Shown here one piece after another: positions 54,728 to 63,758 of a stretch of DNA of 64,000 bases; position 1 is the first letter of the stretch, and every line of letters begins with the position of its first letter. This stretch comes from Bacteroidota bacterium. GTDB taxonomy: Bacteria; Bacteroidota; Bacteroidia; 2-12-FULL-35-15. Location of the stretch: the NCBI GenBank assembly GCA_016722565.1, contig JADKIU010000002.1, forward strand, positions 620,001 through 684,000, written 5' to 3'. Below the pieces are notes generated by a model. It was given only the letters and a program-made list of their open reading frames with translations. It did no database searches and was not told the origin of the DNA. Position numbers and translations under genes: made by a program.

Positions 54728-55681
54728 TTATTGTTTAAAGAGACTATCCACAAACTCATGTTTGTTGAATACTTGCAAATCTTCCATTCCTTCCCCCACT
54801 CCGATGTATTTTACAGGAATTTTAAACGAATCGGAAATACCGATGGCTACGCCACCTTTAGCGGTACCATCTAATTTAGTTATCGCCAATGCATTGACAT
54901 CGGTAGCAGCCGTAAACTGCTTACACTGCTCAATTGCATTTTGTCCGGTTGAACCATCCAACACCAATAAAATTTCATGAGGAGCATCGGGAATGATTTT
55001 CTTCATGACGTTTTTTATTTTGGTCAATTCCGTCATCAAATTAATTTTGTTGTGCAAACGACCAGCGGTATCAATGATCACCACATCAGCACCTTTTGCA
55101 ACAGCAGACGTTAATGTATCAAAAGCAACAGAAGCAGGATCTGCATTCATACCTTGTGAAACTAAAATTGCATCCGTACGTTCGGCCCAAATCTTTATTT
55201 GATCCACGGCAGCAGCACGGAAGGTGTCAGCAGCGCCAATCACCACTTTTTTTCCTGCATTCCGAAATTGATGTGAAAGTTTTCCGATGGTGGTTGTTTT
55301 TCCAACACCATTAACGCCAACAACCATAATTACATAAGGTTTTTTGCCTTCAGGTGTTGAAAAATCGGCTTTATCTTCTTGTCCGTTGGATACCAATAAA
55401 TCTGCAATCACTTCTCTTAAAAGATCATTCAGCTTCTCTGTTTCTACTTTTCGTTCTTTCGAAACACGTTCTTTAATTTTATCGATGATGCGCAAAGAGG
55501 TGTCTACTCCCACATCAGAGGTCATTAATATTTCTTCTAAATTTTCAAGTACCTCATCATCAATCGTAGCTTTTCCCATAATCGCGTTGGCGATTTTGCT
55601 GAAAAAACTTTGTTTGGTAACGAAGAGTCCTTTATTCAGACTTTCCTTTTTTTCCTTACTAAAAAAACTAAATATTCCCAT
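54728..55681 (-). CDS. ftsY: Signal recognition particle receptor FtsY
   Basis: The 317-residue protein has a short N-terminal region, an N domain (about 20-100) and the SRP GTPase G domain: GVNGVGKTTTIGKL near residue 120, DTFRAAAVDQI, VIIDTAGRLHNKINLM, ITKLDGTAKGG, and GVGEGMEDLQVF at the end. There is no long acidic A domain, as is usual in Bacteroidota. It receives SRP-ribosome complexes at the membrane. Its place next to rpmG and the DUF4295 gene is conserved in the phylum. Confidence 0.95.
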   Translation of the reverse strand: MGIFSFFSKEKKESLNKGLFVTKQSFFSKIANAIMGKATIDDEVLENLEEILMTSDVGVDTSLRIIDKIKERVSKERKVETEKLNDLLREVIADLLVSNGQEDKADFSTPEGKKPYVIMVVGVNGVGKTTTIGKLSHQFRNAGKKVVIGAADTFRAAAVDQIKIWAERTDAILVSQGMNADPASVAFDTLTSAVAKGADVVIIDTAGRLHNKINLMTELTKIKNVMKKIIPDAPHEILLVLDGSTGQNAIEQCKQFTAATDVNALAITKLDGTAKGGVAIGISDSFKIPVKYIGVGEGMEDLQVFNKHEFVDSLFKQ

Positions 55682-55747
55682 AACGATTAAATCTCCTGTA
55701 TCCGATCTTTTGGGTGAATGCCGAAAAGAGGGAAATGTATAAACAAT

Positions 55748-55778
55748 AAAAGCTTCCCCTTGTTTGGAGAAGCCTTTA
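55748..55778 (-). terminator. Terminator after the DUF4295 gene
   Basis: On the minus strand GGCTTCTCC pairs with GGGGAAGC with one mismatch, followed by TTTTATTG. It lies between the DUF4295 gene and ftsY. Confidence 0.55.
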
Positions 55779-55799
55779 GATAAAACGAATCAATGAAGA

Positions 55800-55955
55800 T
55801 TATTTATTTTTCAAAAAATCTTGGATATGATCATTGTGAATGATCTCTTCTTTAAAAGAGTAAGCACCTGTTTTAGGTGATTTTACCATTTTAATCACTT
55901 TAGTAAAGTTATTTCCTTTACCAGATTTAAGTGTTGCGACAACCTTTTTAGCCAT
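55800..55955 (-). CDS. DUF4295-family small protein
   Basis: The 51-residue protein starts at the ATG at 55955 and reads MAKKVVATLKSGKGNNFTKV, IKMVKSPKTGAYSFKEEIIH, NDHIQDFLKNK. This short basic protein is found directly after rpmG in most Bacteroidota, which is the case here (72-base gap). It is probably ribosome-associated, judging only from its basic composition and neighbours. Confidence 0.9.
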   Translation of the reverse strand: MAKKVVATLKSGKGNNFTKVIKMVKSPKTGAYSFKEEIIHNDHIQDFLKNK

Positions 55956-56027
55956 TTTGTATAAGTTTAAAGTTTAAAAGTTTAAAGTCCAAAGTTCCAC
56001 GGAACCTGTCTTTACACAATAAACGAA

Positions 56028-56210
56028 TTATTTAATTTCTTTGTGAACAGTTACTTTTTTCAAGATCGGGTTGTATTTTTTCAACTCTAATCTTTCGGTG
56101 GTGTTCTTTTTGTTCTTAGTTGTAATGTAACGAGACGTTCCCGGCATACCGCTGTCTTTGTGCTCAGTACATTCCATAATCACCTGAATTCTGCTGCCTT
56201 TTTTTGCCAT
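56028..56210 (-). CDS. rpmG: 50S ribosomal protein L33
   Basis: The 60-residue protein reads MAKKGSRIQVIMECTEHKDS, then GTSRYITTKNKKNTTERLEL and KKYNPILKKVTVHKEIK. This is the L33 pattern with only one cysteine left, that is, the zinc-independent form. It leads the rpmG-DUF4295 pair. Confidence 0.95.
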   Translation of the reverse strand: MAKKGSRIQVIMECTEHKDSGMPGTSRYITTKNKKNTTERLELKKYNPILKKVTVHKEIK

Positions 56211-56319
56211 TTTATTTATTGTTTTTCAAAATTGGAGTGCAAATGTAAAATTTTTAATTGAAATCCACAATATATTTTGTGAAATTATGGGTGTATGCTC
56301 CTATTTTTAGATGTATCCC

Positions 56320-57710
56320 CTATTTTATTTTGTTAAACAGGCTTTCTTCCTTCATCAGCGCCTCTATTTCCTCCGCTTTTTTGGGTACTTTATCGGATAA
56401 TACTTCCGGTGCTCCGGTGGTTATCAAGATATCGTCTTCAATCCGAACACCAATATTCCACCATTTCGGGTCGCATTTGGATCCTGCAGGGATATAAATG
56501 CCCGGTTCAACCGTTATCACGTTCCCGGGAGTCAGTTTACCATAATTTCCGGGATCGTGTACATCCAAGCCCAGGTAATGTGAGGTTCCGTGGAAAAGTA
56601 GTCTAAAAAATCGTTTGCATTCGCAATAATTCCATATTCCAGCAAGCGTTTTTGAATCACAGCAACGGCAGCCTTGTGGGGGGCACGAAATTCAGCTCCG
56701 GGAACACAGGCTTTGATTCCTGCTTCTTGGGCTTCCAGCACAATGTTATAAATGATTTTTTCTTCCGGGGAAAATGTTCCATCCACCGGAAAGGTGCGGG
56801 TCACATCAGCGGTATATCCGTGGTATTCGGCTCCGGCATCTACCACCAGCAGGTCGCCCCCACTCAGCTTCTTCCGGTTGGTTTCATAATGCAAAATGCA
56901 GGAGTTTTCACCACCACCCACAATGGATGGATAGCCCACATATTCAGAACCTTGATTCTTAAACATATATTCCACCACTGCCTGAGCCTGATATTCTTTC
57001 ATCTCCGGCACCAATGCTCGGCCTACTTCATTGTGTGCCATACAGGTCATTTCAATGGCTTTGCGAAGCAACACCATTTCTTCAGATTGTTTGATTTCAC
57101 GAAGGGTGGCTAACCAATCAGCCAGCCTCAAATAATCAACGTTTTTGTTGGAATAGGTTGTTTTTGCTCGAAAATGCTTGATTAAACTATATAAATCGCC
57201 CTTATCATTTTTATTATCACGTACATCGTCAATAAAATCCAGATGATATACTTTATCAAAACGATCGAAATCTGTTTTAAAATCGGCAAATTGACTGTTT
57301 AGCAGCACTGCTGCAAAGCCCAATTGTGTTATAACACCATCTCTTCCCAATATTTTACCAATCCAGGCTTCCTTGGCCGGATCGCGGTCTTGCACAAAAA
57401 TCAATTCATTGGTTTTGATGGTATCATAAAAGGTCTGCTCTTCCTTAAAAATGATAAGCATCGCATTGGGTTCATTTAATCCGGTTAAATAGTAAAAATT
57501 GGGATCTTGATGATAAATAAACTTGGTATCGTTTGCACGCTGGCGCTCAGCTCCCGCAAAAACGACCGCACAGGTATTGGCAGGCAGGAAATTGCGAAGC
57601 GCTTCTCTTCTCCCCTTGTGGAAGTCTTTGGTAAGCAAATCGCTATCATAGTTTTGTGAAAAACCGGTGATTGAAATGCAAAGGAGAAAAAGTGTATTCG
57701 CTAATTTCAT
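56320..57710 (-). CDS. Xaa-Pro aminopeptidase (PepP family, M24B; frameshifted)
   Basis: The reconstructed protein has about 463 residues. It has a signal peptide (MKLANTLFLLCISITGFS), an N-terminal AMP_N domain (about 30-190: RREALRNFLPANTCAVVFAG) and the pita-bread catalytic domain. Metal ligands are in VVDAGAEYHGYTADVTRTFP, HGTSH, TVEPGIYIP and the final glutamate in VRIEDD. The frame breaks near 56600: TACTTTTCCACGG has four T where five are needed. Restoring one T gives YFFHGTSHYLGLDVHDPGNY, which contains the essential HGTSH. The exported enzyme removes N-terminal residues before proline. Confidence 0.9.
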
Positions 57711-57795
57711 GGTTTTAGGTATCTATAAAAATTCCCGCATTTAGCAGGATTAATGAAACCAAAATATTTGATTACAAAAGTCAAGTTTCATCAAA

Positions 57796-57833
57796 TAAAA
57801 AAACGTTACTACAAAAGTAGTAACGTTTTTAAA
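57796..57833 (-). terminator. Rho-independent terminator after rpmB
   Basis: The perfect stem AAAAACGTTACTAC/GTAGTAACGTTTTT with an AAAA loop lies 27 bases past the rpmB stop on the minus strand. Confidence 0.85.
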
Positions 57834-57859
57834 TATAATTTATACCGTTGGTGTAATAA

Positions 57860-58099
57860 TTACTTTTTCAAGAAACCAGCAGCTCTTGCTTCTTTTACAA
57901 CAGCAGAAATACCGTTTTTGTTGATTGTTTTAAGAGCAGATGTTGAAATTTTAAGCGTCAACCACTTATCTTCTTCAGGTAAATAGAATTTTTTCACTTG
58001 CAAGTTCACATTGAACTTACGTTTCGTTTTTGTATTCGAGTGAGATACTTTGTTACCTACAATCGCTTTTTTTCCTGTGATTTCGCAAACTCTTGACAT
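57860..58099 (-). CDS. rpmB: 50S ribosomal protein L28
   Basis: The 79-residue protein starts MSRVCEITGKKAIVGNKVSH and continues with SNTKTKRKFNVNLQVKKFYL and LKISTSALKTINKNGI, the family pattern. It has its own terminator. In many Bacteroidota it is followed directly by rpmG, but here the aminopeptidase gene lies between them. Confidence 0.96.
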   Translation of the reverse strand: MSRVCEITGKKAIVGNKVSHSNTKTKRKFNVNLQVKKFYLPEEDKWLTLKISTSALKTINKNGISAVVKEARAAGFLKK

Positions 58100-58189
58100 T
58101 GTATTTTGTATTAAATATGTTCTATTTTTTAATTTCGGACTGCAAATATAGGAATTTGTATTTAAATGACAAAAATATTCTGAATATTG

Positions 58190-59668
58190 TTAAAACTGCA
58201 AATAAATCGGCATTACCTGGTCGGATTGTTTTACTTGAATCATAATCCAGATAAATACCAGCATAATGGCTACACGCCCCGCTATGGAGATGTTTGATAA
58301 CACTTTAACCGACAACGTTTCGTAAGCTTTCGGGATAAAATGGATAATATACCCCAATAACATTACGCCAAATACCACCCCATAGGCTTCCAACATCGGT
58401 TTCCAAGCGGAACCATTAAAATTGGTAAAGATTTGCGATAAAATCACTTGTGCATCCTGAAAAGAGCTGGCTTTGAAGAAAATCCAACAGAAACAAACAA
58501 AGTGGAAGGTGATAATCACGCCAAGTAATTTAAAGATTTTGGATTTAGGGTTTAGGATTTTAACAGATAATCTTATTTTGTCGATTGCCAAGGCAATCCC
58601 GTGCATGGCTCCCCAAACGATAAAATTAAACGAGGCACCATGCCATAAACCACCCAGAACCATAGTAATCATTAAATTCAAATACTGACGGAACTTCCCC
58701 ACTCTGTTTCCACCCAAGGAAATGTATAAATAATCTTTTAACCAGGATGAAAGCGACATGTGCCACCTGCGCCAAAATTCGGTAATGCTGCTGGATTGAT
58801 AAGGGGAATCAAAATTCTCATTAATAGTAAACCCCATCCAGCGGGCCATCCCAATCGCCATATCGGAATAACCGGAGAAATCACAATAAATCACCATGGC
58901 ATAACCATAAACGCCTAATAAACATTCGATGCCGGAATGCCGAGAAGGATCATCAAAAATGTATTGCACATAATTTACATAGATATAATCGGAGATGACG
59001 ACCTTTTTAAACAAACCACCCAAGATTAAATACATTCCTTTTGAAATGTCTTCCTGCGTAATGTGTATGTCTTTTCGAATTTGCGGAATAAAATCAGATG
59101 CCCTTACAATCGGCCCCATCACCAACTTTGGAAAGAAAGAAAGGAAAAAACAATAATCCAAAAAGCTGGATACCGGCTTAAATTTTCCACGATACACATC
59201 GATGGTATAACTCAAATTTTCGAATGTATAAAAAGAAATACCGATGGGCAGAATCAGCTTCAATGGTTTGATTTCACCTAGTTTCAGGTCATTGATGATT
59301 TCAATAAAAAAATCGGTGTACTTAAAATAAAACAACAGACCCAAATTGATAATAATGCTAAAAATCAGAATCGCATTTTTTCTTCCTTTTGTTTTGGCCG
59401 TATAAATCCAGTTGGAAAGATTAAAATCCACGACTGCAGAAAGTAAAATAAATCCAAAATAAAATCCGCAAGCTTTGTAAAAGAAATAAAGTGAGAAGAT
59501 AGTGAAGTATACTACGCGTGTTAATTTGCGTTTATACAAAAATTGATATCCCAATAAAAATACAGAAAAGAAAAACAGGAAGAAGCCACTATTAAACAAT
59601 AGTGGATCTTTCGCATTGTAGGTCAACTGCGAAATCAGTTTATCGATATCGAAATGAAAGTCGAACAT
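58190..59668 (-). CDS. MBOAT-family membrane O-acyltransferase (AlgI-like)
   Basis: The 492-residue protein has about ten hydrophobic helices. AlgI-type landmarks: ILPIGISFYTFENLSYTIDV, GPIVRASDFIPQI, DFSGYSDMAIGMARWMGF, EFWRRWHMSLSSWLKDYLYI, and the catalytic histidine in GGLWHGASFNFIVWG near residue 343. Such proteins move acyl groups, usually acetyl, across the inner membrane for transfer to a cell-surface polymer. Two SGNH-hydrolase genes lie directly upstream on the same strand (three-base gap), a layout like AlgI-AlgX/J or DltB-DltD. Confidence 0.93.
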   Translation of the reverse strand: MFDFHFDIDKLISQLTYNAKDPLLFNSGFFLFFFSVFLLGYQFLYKRKLTRVVYFTIFSLYFFYKACGFYFGFILLSAVVDFNLSNWIYTAKTKGRKNAILIFSIIINLGLLFYFKYTDFFIEIINDLKLGEIKPLKLILPIGISFYTFENLSYTIDVYRGKFKPVSSFLDYCFFLSFFPKLVMGPIVRASDFIPQIRKDIHITQEDISKGMYLILGGLFKKVVISDYIYVNYVQYIFDDPSRHSGIECLLGVYGYAMVIYCDFSGYSDMAIGMARWMGFTINENFDSPYQSSSITEFWRRWHMSLSSWLKDYLYISLGGNRVGKFRQYLNLMITMVLGGLWHGASFNFIVWGAMHGIALAIDKIRLSVKILNPKSKIFKLLGVIITFHFVCFCWIFFKASSFQDAQVILSQIFTNFNGSAWKPMLEAYGVVFGVMLLGYIIHFIPKAYETLSVKVLSNISIAGRVAIMLVFIWIMIQVKQSDQVMPIYLQF

Positions 59669-59671
59669 CCT

Positions 59672-60940
59672 CTACTTTAACTTTTGTTTTTTATATTCTT
59701 CAAACCCTTCCATCAAGGCATTGTAAAACAAATCGCCTTGAATCTGATAACCTTTGCCAGTAAAATGAACACGGTCTTTTGCTGTCAACTTCATGGCATA
59801 CCATTTCCCCATAGCACCGTAACCGCCCATTATTTCATATAAATCCCAATAAGCAATGTTGTTCTTTAAACAATATTCCACAACCGTTACGCGTGCCACT
59901 TTCATGTCCGGATTTTTCACTCTTCCGTTGCGTGTTCTACGATACGAATCCGGAGGTGTGGTAATCACGATGGAAGTATTCGGATTAGTAAGCTTTACAC
60001 TCATCACCAACGAATCAATGCTTCTATAAAAGAAATCTTTATCAAAACCTGCCGAATACGCTTCATTTGTTCCCAATGAAATAATCATTAAGTCGGAGCT
60101 CAAATATGTAAGCTGTTGTGTAAAGTATTTCGACATTACATAATGACGGTATTCTGCGCCATTCACGCCAATCATGTTATACAAAACTCCGGCTGAATCA
60201 TTTTCCAACAACATCCCATAAATTCGTGTTGCACGTTGATGTGCCGTATCGGAATTTTTATTGCGCAAATAAATTTGACGAACAGGTTTATCAAATTTCA
60301 ATTCGGAAACAAACGGGTTGGTTGATTTATCGGTTGATTTAAACAAACCACGTTCACAATTCAATTCATCACAAATGCTTATATCAAAATTGTTCAAGCC
60401 TTTTTCATGAAACAAAGTAAACTTTGTAAAGCTATATCCCAACTTCGGTTGATCTTTCACCATTAAATTAATTTCCGCCAACGAATCATTTGTTTCAATT
60501 GTAAATCCGCTAATTCCGATGGGCAAAGGTTTATCGTAAAATACGTTTCGTTTATAATCCCAAGGTACATTAGTAATTGTTTTGTAAGAGGATGGTTCGT
60601 TGCTTTTTGCGGAACGGTAAGGAAACACCAATCCCCTTCCGGCATTACCGAATTTCAGTTGTAATTTTTGTCGCACTAAACCCGAAAAATGATCGGCCTG
60701 AATATGAGAATCACCAATATGTGTTATGTTTAAGCGAGTAATCTTTTTTTGTTCTAACTGATCTAATTTTTCATAAAACGAGTTGAGTGAGGTGCTGTCG
60801 TTTTCAATATGATTCAACTGGTGTTTTATAAAAACATATTGCTTATATGCAGTAGAATCCAGTGTTTGTGCCTTTGCTGAAGCAAGACACAAGACGCAAG
60901 AAACAAGACCTGTTAGTATATTAAGGATTCGTTTTCTCAT
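59672..60940 (-). CDS. Exported SGNH/GDSL-like protein, partner of MBOAT
   Basis: The 422-residue protein has a signal peptide (ILNILTGLVSCVLCLASAKA) and an SGNH hydrolase domain. Block I is ITHIGDSHIQADHFSG, the Gly block lies near GNAGRGLVFPYRS, the Asn block is MIISLGTNEAYS and the catalytic Asp/His block is DRVHFTGKGYQ. In O-acetylation systems proteins of this type take the acetyl from the MBOAT and load it on the polymer in the periplasm. Its stop is three bases from the MBOAT start and its start overlaps the previous gene by four bases. Confidence 0.88.
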   Translation of the reverse strand: MRKRILNILTGLVSCVLCLASAKAQTLDSTAYKQYVFIKHQLNHIENDSTSLNSFYEKLDQLEQKKITRLNITHIGDSHIQADHFSGLVRQKLQLKFGNAGRGLVFPYRSAKSNEPSSYKTITNVPWDYKRNVFYDKPLPIGISGFTIETNDSLAEINLMVKDQPKLGYSFTKFTLFHEKGLNNFDISICDELNCERGLFKSTDKSTNPFVSELKFDKPVRQIYLRNKNSDTAHQRATRIYGMLLENDSAGVLYNMIGVNGAEYRHYVMSKYFTQQLTYLSSDLMIISLGTNEAYSAGFDKDFFYRSIDSLVMSVKLTNPNTSIVITTPPDSYRRTRNGRVKNPDMKVARVTVVEYCLKNNIAYWDLYEIMGGYGAMGKWYAMKLTAKDRVHFTGKGYQIQGDLFYNALMEGFEEYKKQKLK

Positions 60941-62385
60941 TTTAATTTTTTAGATGTATCAATTCCAACAGCAACATTCTTTTGGGGGACATCTGATTTT
61001 AAATTCATTTTTTTATTGTAATCGTTGTATTCACTGATGATTTTACTGAACAAGAGTTTACCAACTTTATGTGCACCTTTAAAATTGAAATGCGTATAAT
61101 CTCTGTTTGCAAAAGCGGTATCACCTTCTACCCACTTCACCATCGAACCGTTTCCGCCCATGGCATCATACAAGCTCCAAAAGGCCAATTTATTGTCTTT
61201 CGCCATTCGTTTTTGTGCTTCCACCAAAATCGGCACACTTGGATCGGTTTGATACACTCCGTCTTTACGGTAACTCTTATCTCCTACACTAATCAATAGA
61301 ATGCTAGCATTCGGGAAACTGGCTTGCATGTGTTTAATCACCACATTCATCCCTCTTTCGTACCAGGAAAAGTCGGTAACACTTGGATTCACAGCATTTA
61401 ATCCATATTCTAAAATAATTAAATCATAATCCAAACATTGGTTAGTAGATGAATAAATGGCTTGTTTTACTTTTTGGATGGGCAATCCGGAGTTTCCGCG
61501 AAATGAAAAATTGTCGACAAATACACCACTATCACTTTCTAAACTAAATCCATAAACATCGATGGGCGACTTACATTGAAAACGTGCATTTACTTGTTGC
61601 GAAAACGTATTCACCACCAATTCGTTTACAGGATTAGTACCGGATAATTTATATCTACTTCCATTGATTACCACAAAATTTTCGCCTTCACTTTTTCCGT
61701 AAATCAATTTTGTTTGCATAAACTTATCTAAGTGTTTACGCTTTACTGCTGTGTATTTCACATAACTTCCTGAAGTAGTATTGGTGGTATCAACCACATT
61801 AATCGTATTGGGTACAAAGCAATATCCTGCTATTCCGAGTGAATGTCCGGCAGGAATGTTTTCTAATAAGTTATAGGTGGTCCATCCGTCAAACGAATGA
61901 AACACACTGGTTCTAAATCCTGATACGATGGATGTGATAGGTACATAGCCCACTCCGCTACCGCCAAAATAATCTTGTAAACATTCGCGGAAGTCTTGTG
62001 TAATCAAATCGCCTTCAATCATGGAATCACCAAAATAAGCGATGCGTGTTTTGTGTTTTTTCTTTTTAATAAGATTAAGTGATTGAAAAAAATGCGATAA
62101 GGCAGAAGTGGAATCTTCTTCGAAATCAAAAATATTGCTGGAGTCGGTTTGTCGCAATGCAAAGGCCACACTGTCTTTTGCAATGATGGAATCATTAATG
62201 GCTTTGTATGAGATAGCCGCTTTTTTAAACACTCCATTTTGAAGGATGTCGCCAAGCGGAGAAACTTTTTTTGTTTTGTATCCGAATACGGTAAACTCGG
62301 TATTGAATTGTGAAAGAATGAGCAACAAGATGGTGATGCTAAACACCATGATGAACGGTTGTGAATTCCTGTTGTGGTTGCTCAT
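60937..62385 (-). CDS. Second membrane-anchored SGNH/GDSL-like protein of the O-acylation operon
   Basis: The 482-residue protein has an N-terminal membrane anchor (QPFIMVFSITILLLILSQFN) and SGNH blocks: RIAYFGDSMIEGDLITQDFR, GGSGVGYVPI, LIILEYGLNAVNP and RDYTHFNFKGAHKVG. It resembles the next gene in domain order (a paralogue by architecture), including the inserted carbohydrate-binding-like region between blocks II and III. The four-base overlap suggests translational coupling. Having two different SGNH partners for one MBOAT may mean sequential transfer steps or two acceptors. Confidence 0.88.
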   Translation of the reverse strand: MSNHNRNSQPFIMVFSITILLLILSQFNTEFTVFGYKTKKVSPLGDILQNGVFKKAAISYKAINDSIIAKDSVAFALRQTDSSNIFDFEEDSTSALSHFFQSLNLIKKKKHKTRIAYFGDSMIEGDLITQDFRECLQDYFGGSGVGYVPITSIVSGFRTSVFHSFDGWTTYNLLENIPAGHSLGIAGYCFVPNTINVVDTTNTTSGSYVKYTAVKRKHLDKFMQTKLIYGKSEGENFVVINGSRYKLSGTNPVNELVVNTFSQQVNARFQCKSPIDVYGFSLESDSGVFVDNFSFRGNSGLPIQKVKQAIYSSTNQCLDYDLIILEYGLNAVNPSVTDFSWYERGMNVVIKHMQASFPNASILLISVGDKSYRKDGVYQTDPSVPILVEAQKRMAKDNKLAFWSLYDAMGGNGSMVKWVEGDTAFANRDYTHFNFKGAHKVGKLLFSKIISEYNDYNKKMNLKSDVPQKNVAVGIDTSKKLK

Positions 62386-62454
62386 AGAAACTAAAAAATT
62401 GAATCAAAGATACTCTTTGATCTCTTGCAAAAGCGTGCTTAAAAAAAATATAAT

Positions 62455-62490
62455 AAAAAACGCTCTGTTAATAAAAACAGAGCGTTCAAT
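62455..62490 (-). terminator. Rho-independent terminator after the triple-FKBP gene
   Basis: The perfect stem CGCTCTGTT (62461-62469) / AACAGAGCG (62476-62484) with A-run and T-run flanks lies 21 bases past the stop at 62511 on the minus strand. Confidence 0.85.
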
Positions 62491-62510
62491 AATTTTAGGA
62501 GAACTATCTC

Positions 62511-63734
62511 TTAGTGATTATGACCGTCACCAGGACCATGTTGTTCACCATCGGTTACTTCTACCAATTCCACATCGAATGTTAACTCAGCTTTTGAAGG
62601 GATCATTGGAGGGCGACCTTGTTCACCGTATGCTAATTGATAAGGAATCACCAATCTCAATTTATCTCCCACATTCATCAAGGCAATACCTTCATCCCAA
62701 CCTGGGATAACTTGTCCTTGTCCTAATGGGAATTGAATAGGCTCACCTCTTTCAACGGAAGAGTCGAACATGCTACCATCCGCTAAATAACCGGAGTAAT
62801 GCACTTTCACAACTTTTCCAGCCATAGCTTTTACAGTTGAACCGGATCTTTTCACTTCATAATATTTCAAACCAGAAGCTGTTGTTTTTTGCTCTAATCC
62901 TTTAATATCATACAATACAGGAGGAACAATAACAGTTACATTTAACATTTCAATGTCCATCACTAAATCCGTATTGGGTGGAATCAATGGTGGATATCCT
63001 TTTTCACCTAATGCTAAATGCGAAGGAATGATTAATCTTGCTTTTTCACCTTTACGCAAAAGCGCAACGCCTTCTTCCCAACCCGGCATCAATTGTTTTT
63101 GACCCATTTTGGTTTTTAGAGGTTGGTTGCGGTCGAATGAATTATCGAATGTTTTTCCATCCAAGAAATAACCGGCATAGTGAAACTCAGCAATGGTTCC
63201 ATTAACGGCTTGTTCACCTGTTTTGTTTTCCACCACTTTGATACATTTCACACCGCTAGCAGTTTTGATGGTATCTTTCCCTTTAACATTGTAGGGGCGA
63301 ATACCTTCTTTTACGTCCAACAATTCAACATCAAAAATAAGTGTTGAGTTGGCAGGAATTTTTCCGGTAGCATTTGCACCGTAACCCAATTCCGGTCCGA
63401 ATTTAATGGTTGCTTTATCACCTACTTGTAGCAATAAAAAAGCTTCATCCCAACCTTTGATAACGTTACCTGCACCTAATTTAAATTCGAAAGGCTGACC
63501 GCGTTTAAGGGAAGAATCAAAAACCGTATCATTGGTAAGCTTACCGGTATAATGCACAATTACTTTATCCCCTGCTTGTGGTTTAATACCGTTTCCTTTT
63601 TCTGTAATGGTGTATTCTAATCCTGATGCTGTTTTCACTGTTTTCGGTTTTTTAACTTTTACGCTTTTCGGCTTTTCTTGTGCGCTTACCGCGATGGTAG
63701 CGAACGCTAAAAGTACGGTTGCTAATTTCTTCAT
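62511..63734 (-). CDS. Exported FKBP-type peptidyl-prolyl isomerase with three FKBP domains
   Basis: The 407-residue protein has a signal peptide (MKKLATVLLAFATIAVSAQ). Three FKBP domains follow at about 36-143, 156-264 and 290-395. Each shows the family core: VHYTGKLTNDTVFDSS / FHYAGYFLDGKTFDNS / VHYSGYLADGSMFDSS, and VIKGWDE / LMPGWEE / VIPGWDE. It ends in GPGDGHNH, a small His tail that could bind metal. It should help fold exported proteins in the periplasm or at the outer membrane. A second FKBP gene lies 24 bases upstream, so the two are probably cotranscribed. Confidence 0.93.
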   Translation of the reverse strand: MKKLATVLLAFATIAVSAQEKPKSVKVKKPKTVKTASGLEYTITEKGNGIKPQAGDKVIVHYTGKLTNDTVFDSSLKRGQPFEFKLGAGNVIKGWDEAFLLLQVGDKATIKFGPELGYGANATGKIPANSTLIFDVELLDVKEGIRPYNVKGKDTIKTASGVKCIKVVENKTGEQAVNGTIAEFHYAGYFLDGKTFDNSFDRNQPLKTKMGQKQLMPGWEEGVALLRKGEKARLIIPSHLALGEKGYPPLIPPNTDLVMDIEMLNVTVIVPPVLYDIKGLEQKTTASGLKYYEVKRSGSTVKAMAGKVVKVHYSGYLADGSMFDSSVERGEPIQFPLGQGQVIPGWDEGIALMNVGDKLRLVIPYQLAYGEQGRPPMIPSKAELTFDVELVEVTDGEQHGPGDGHNH

Positions 63735-63758
63735 TTTAAAACAAATTTAAAATTTCGT

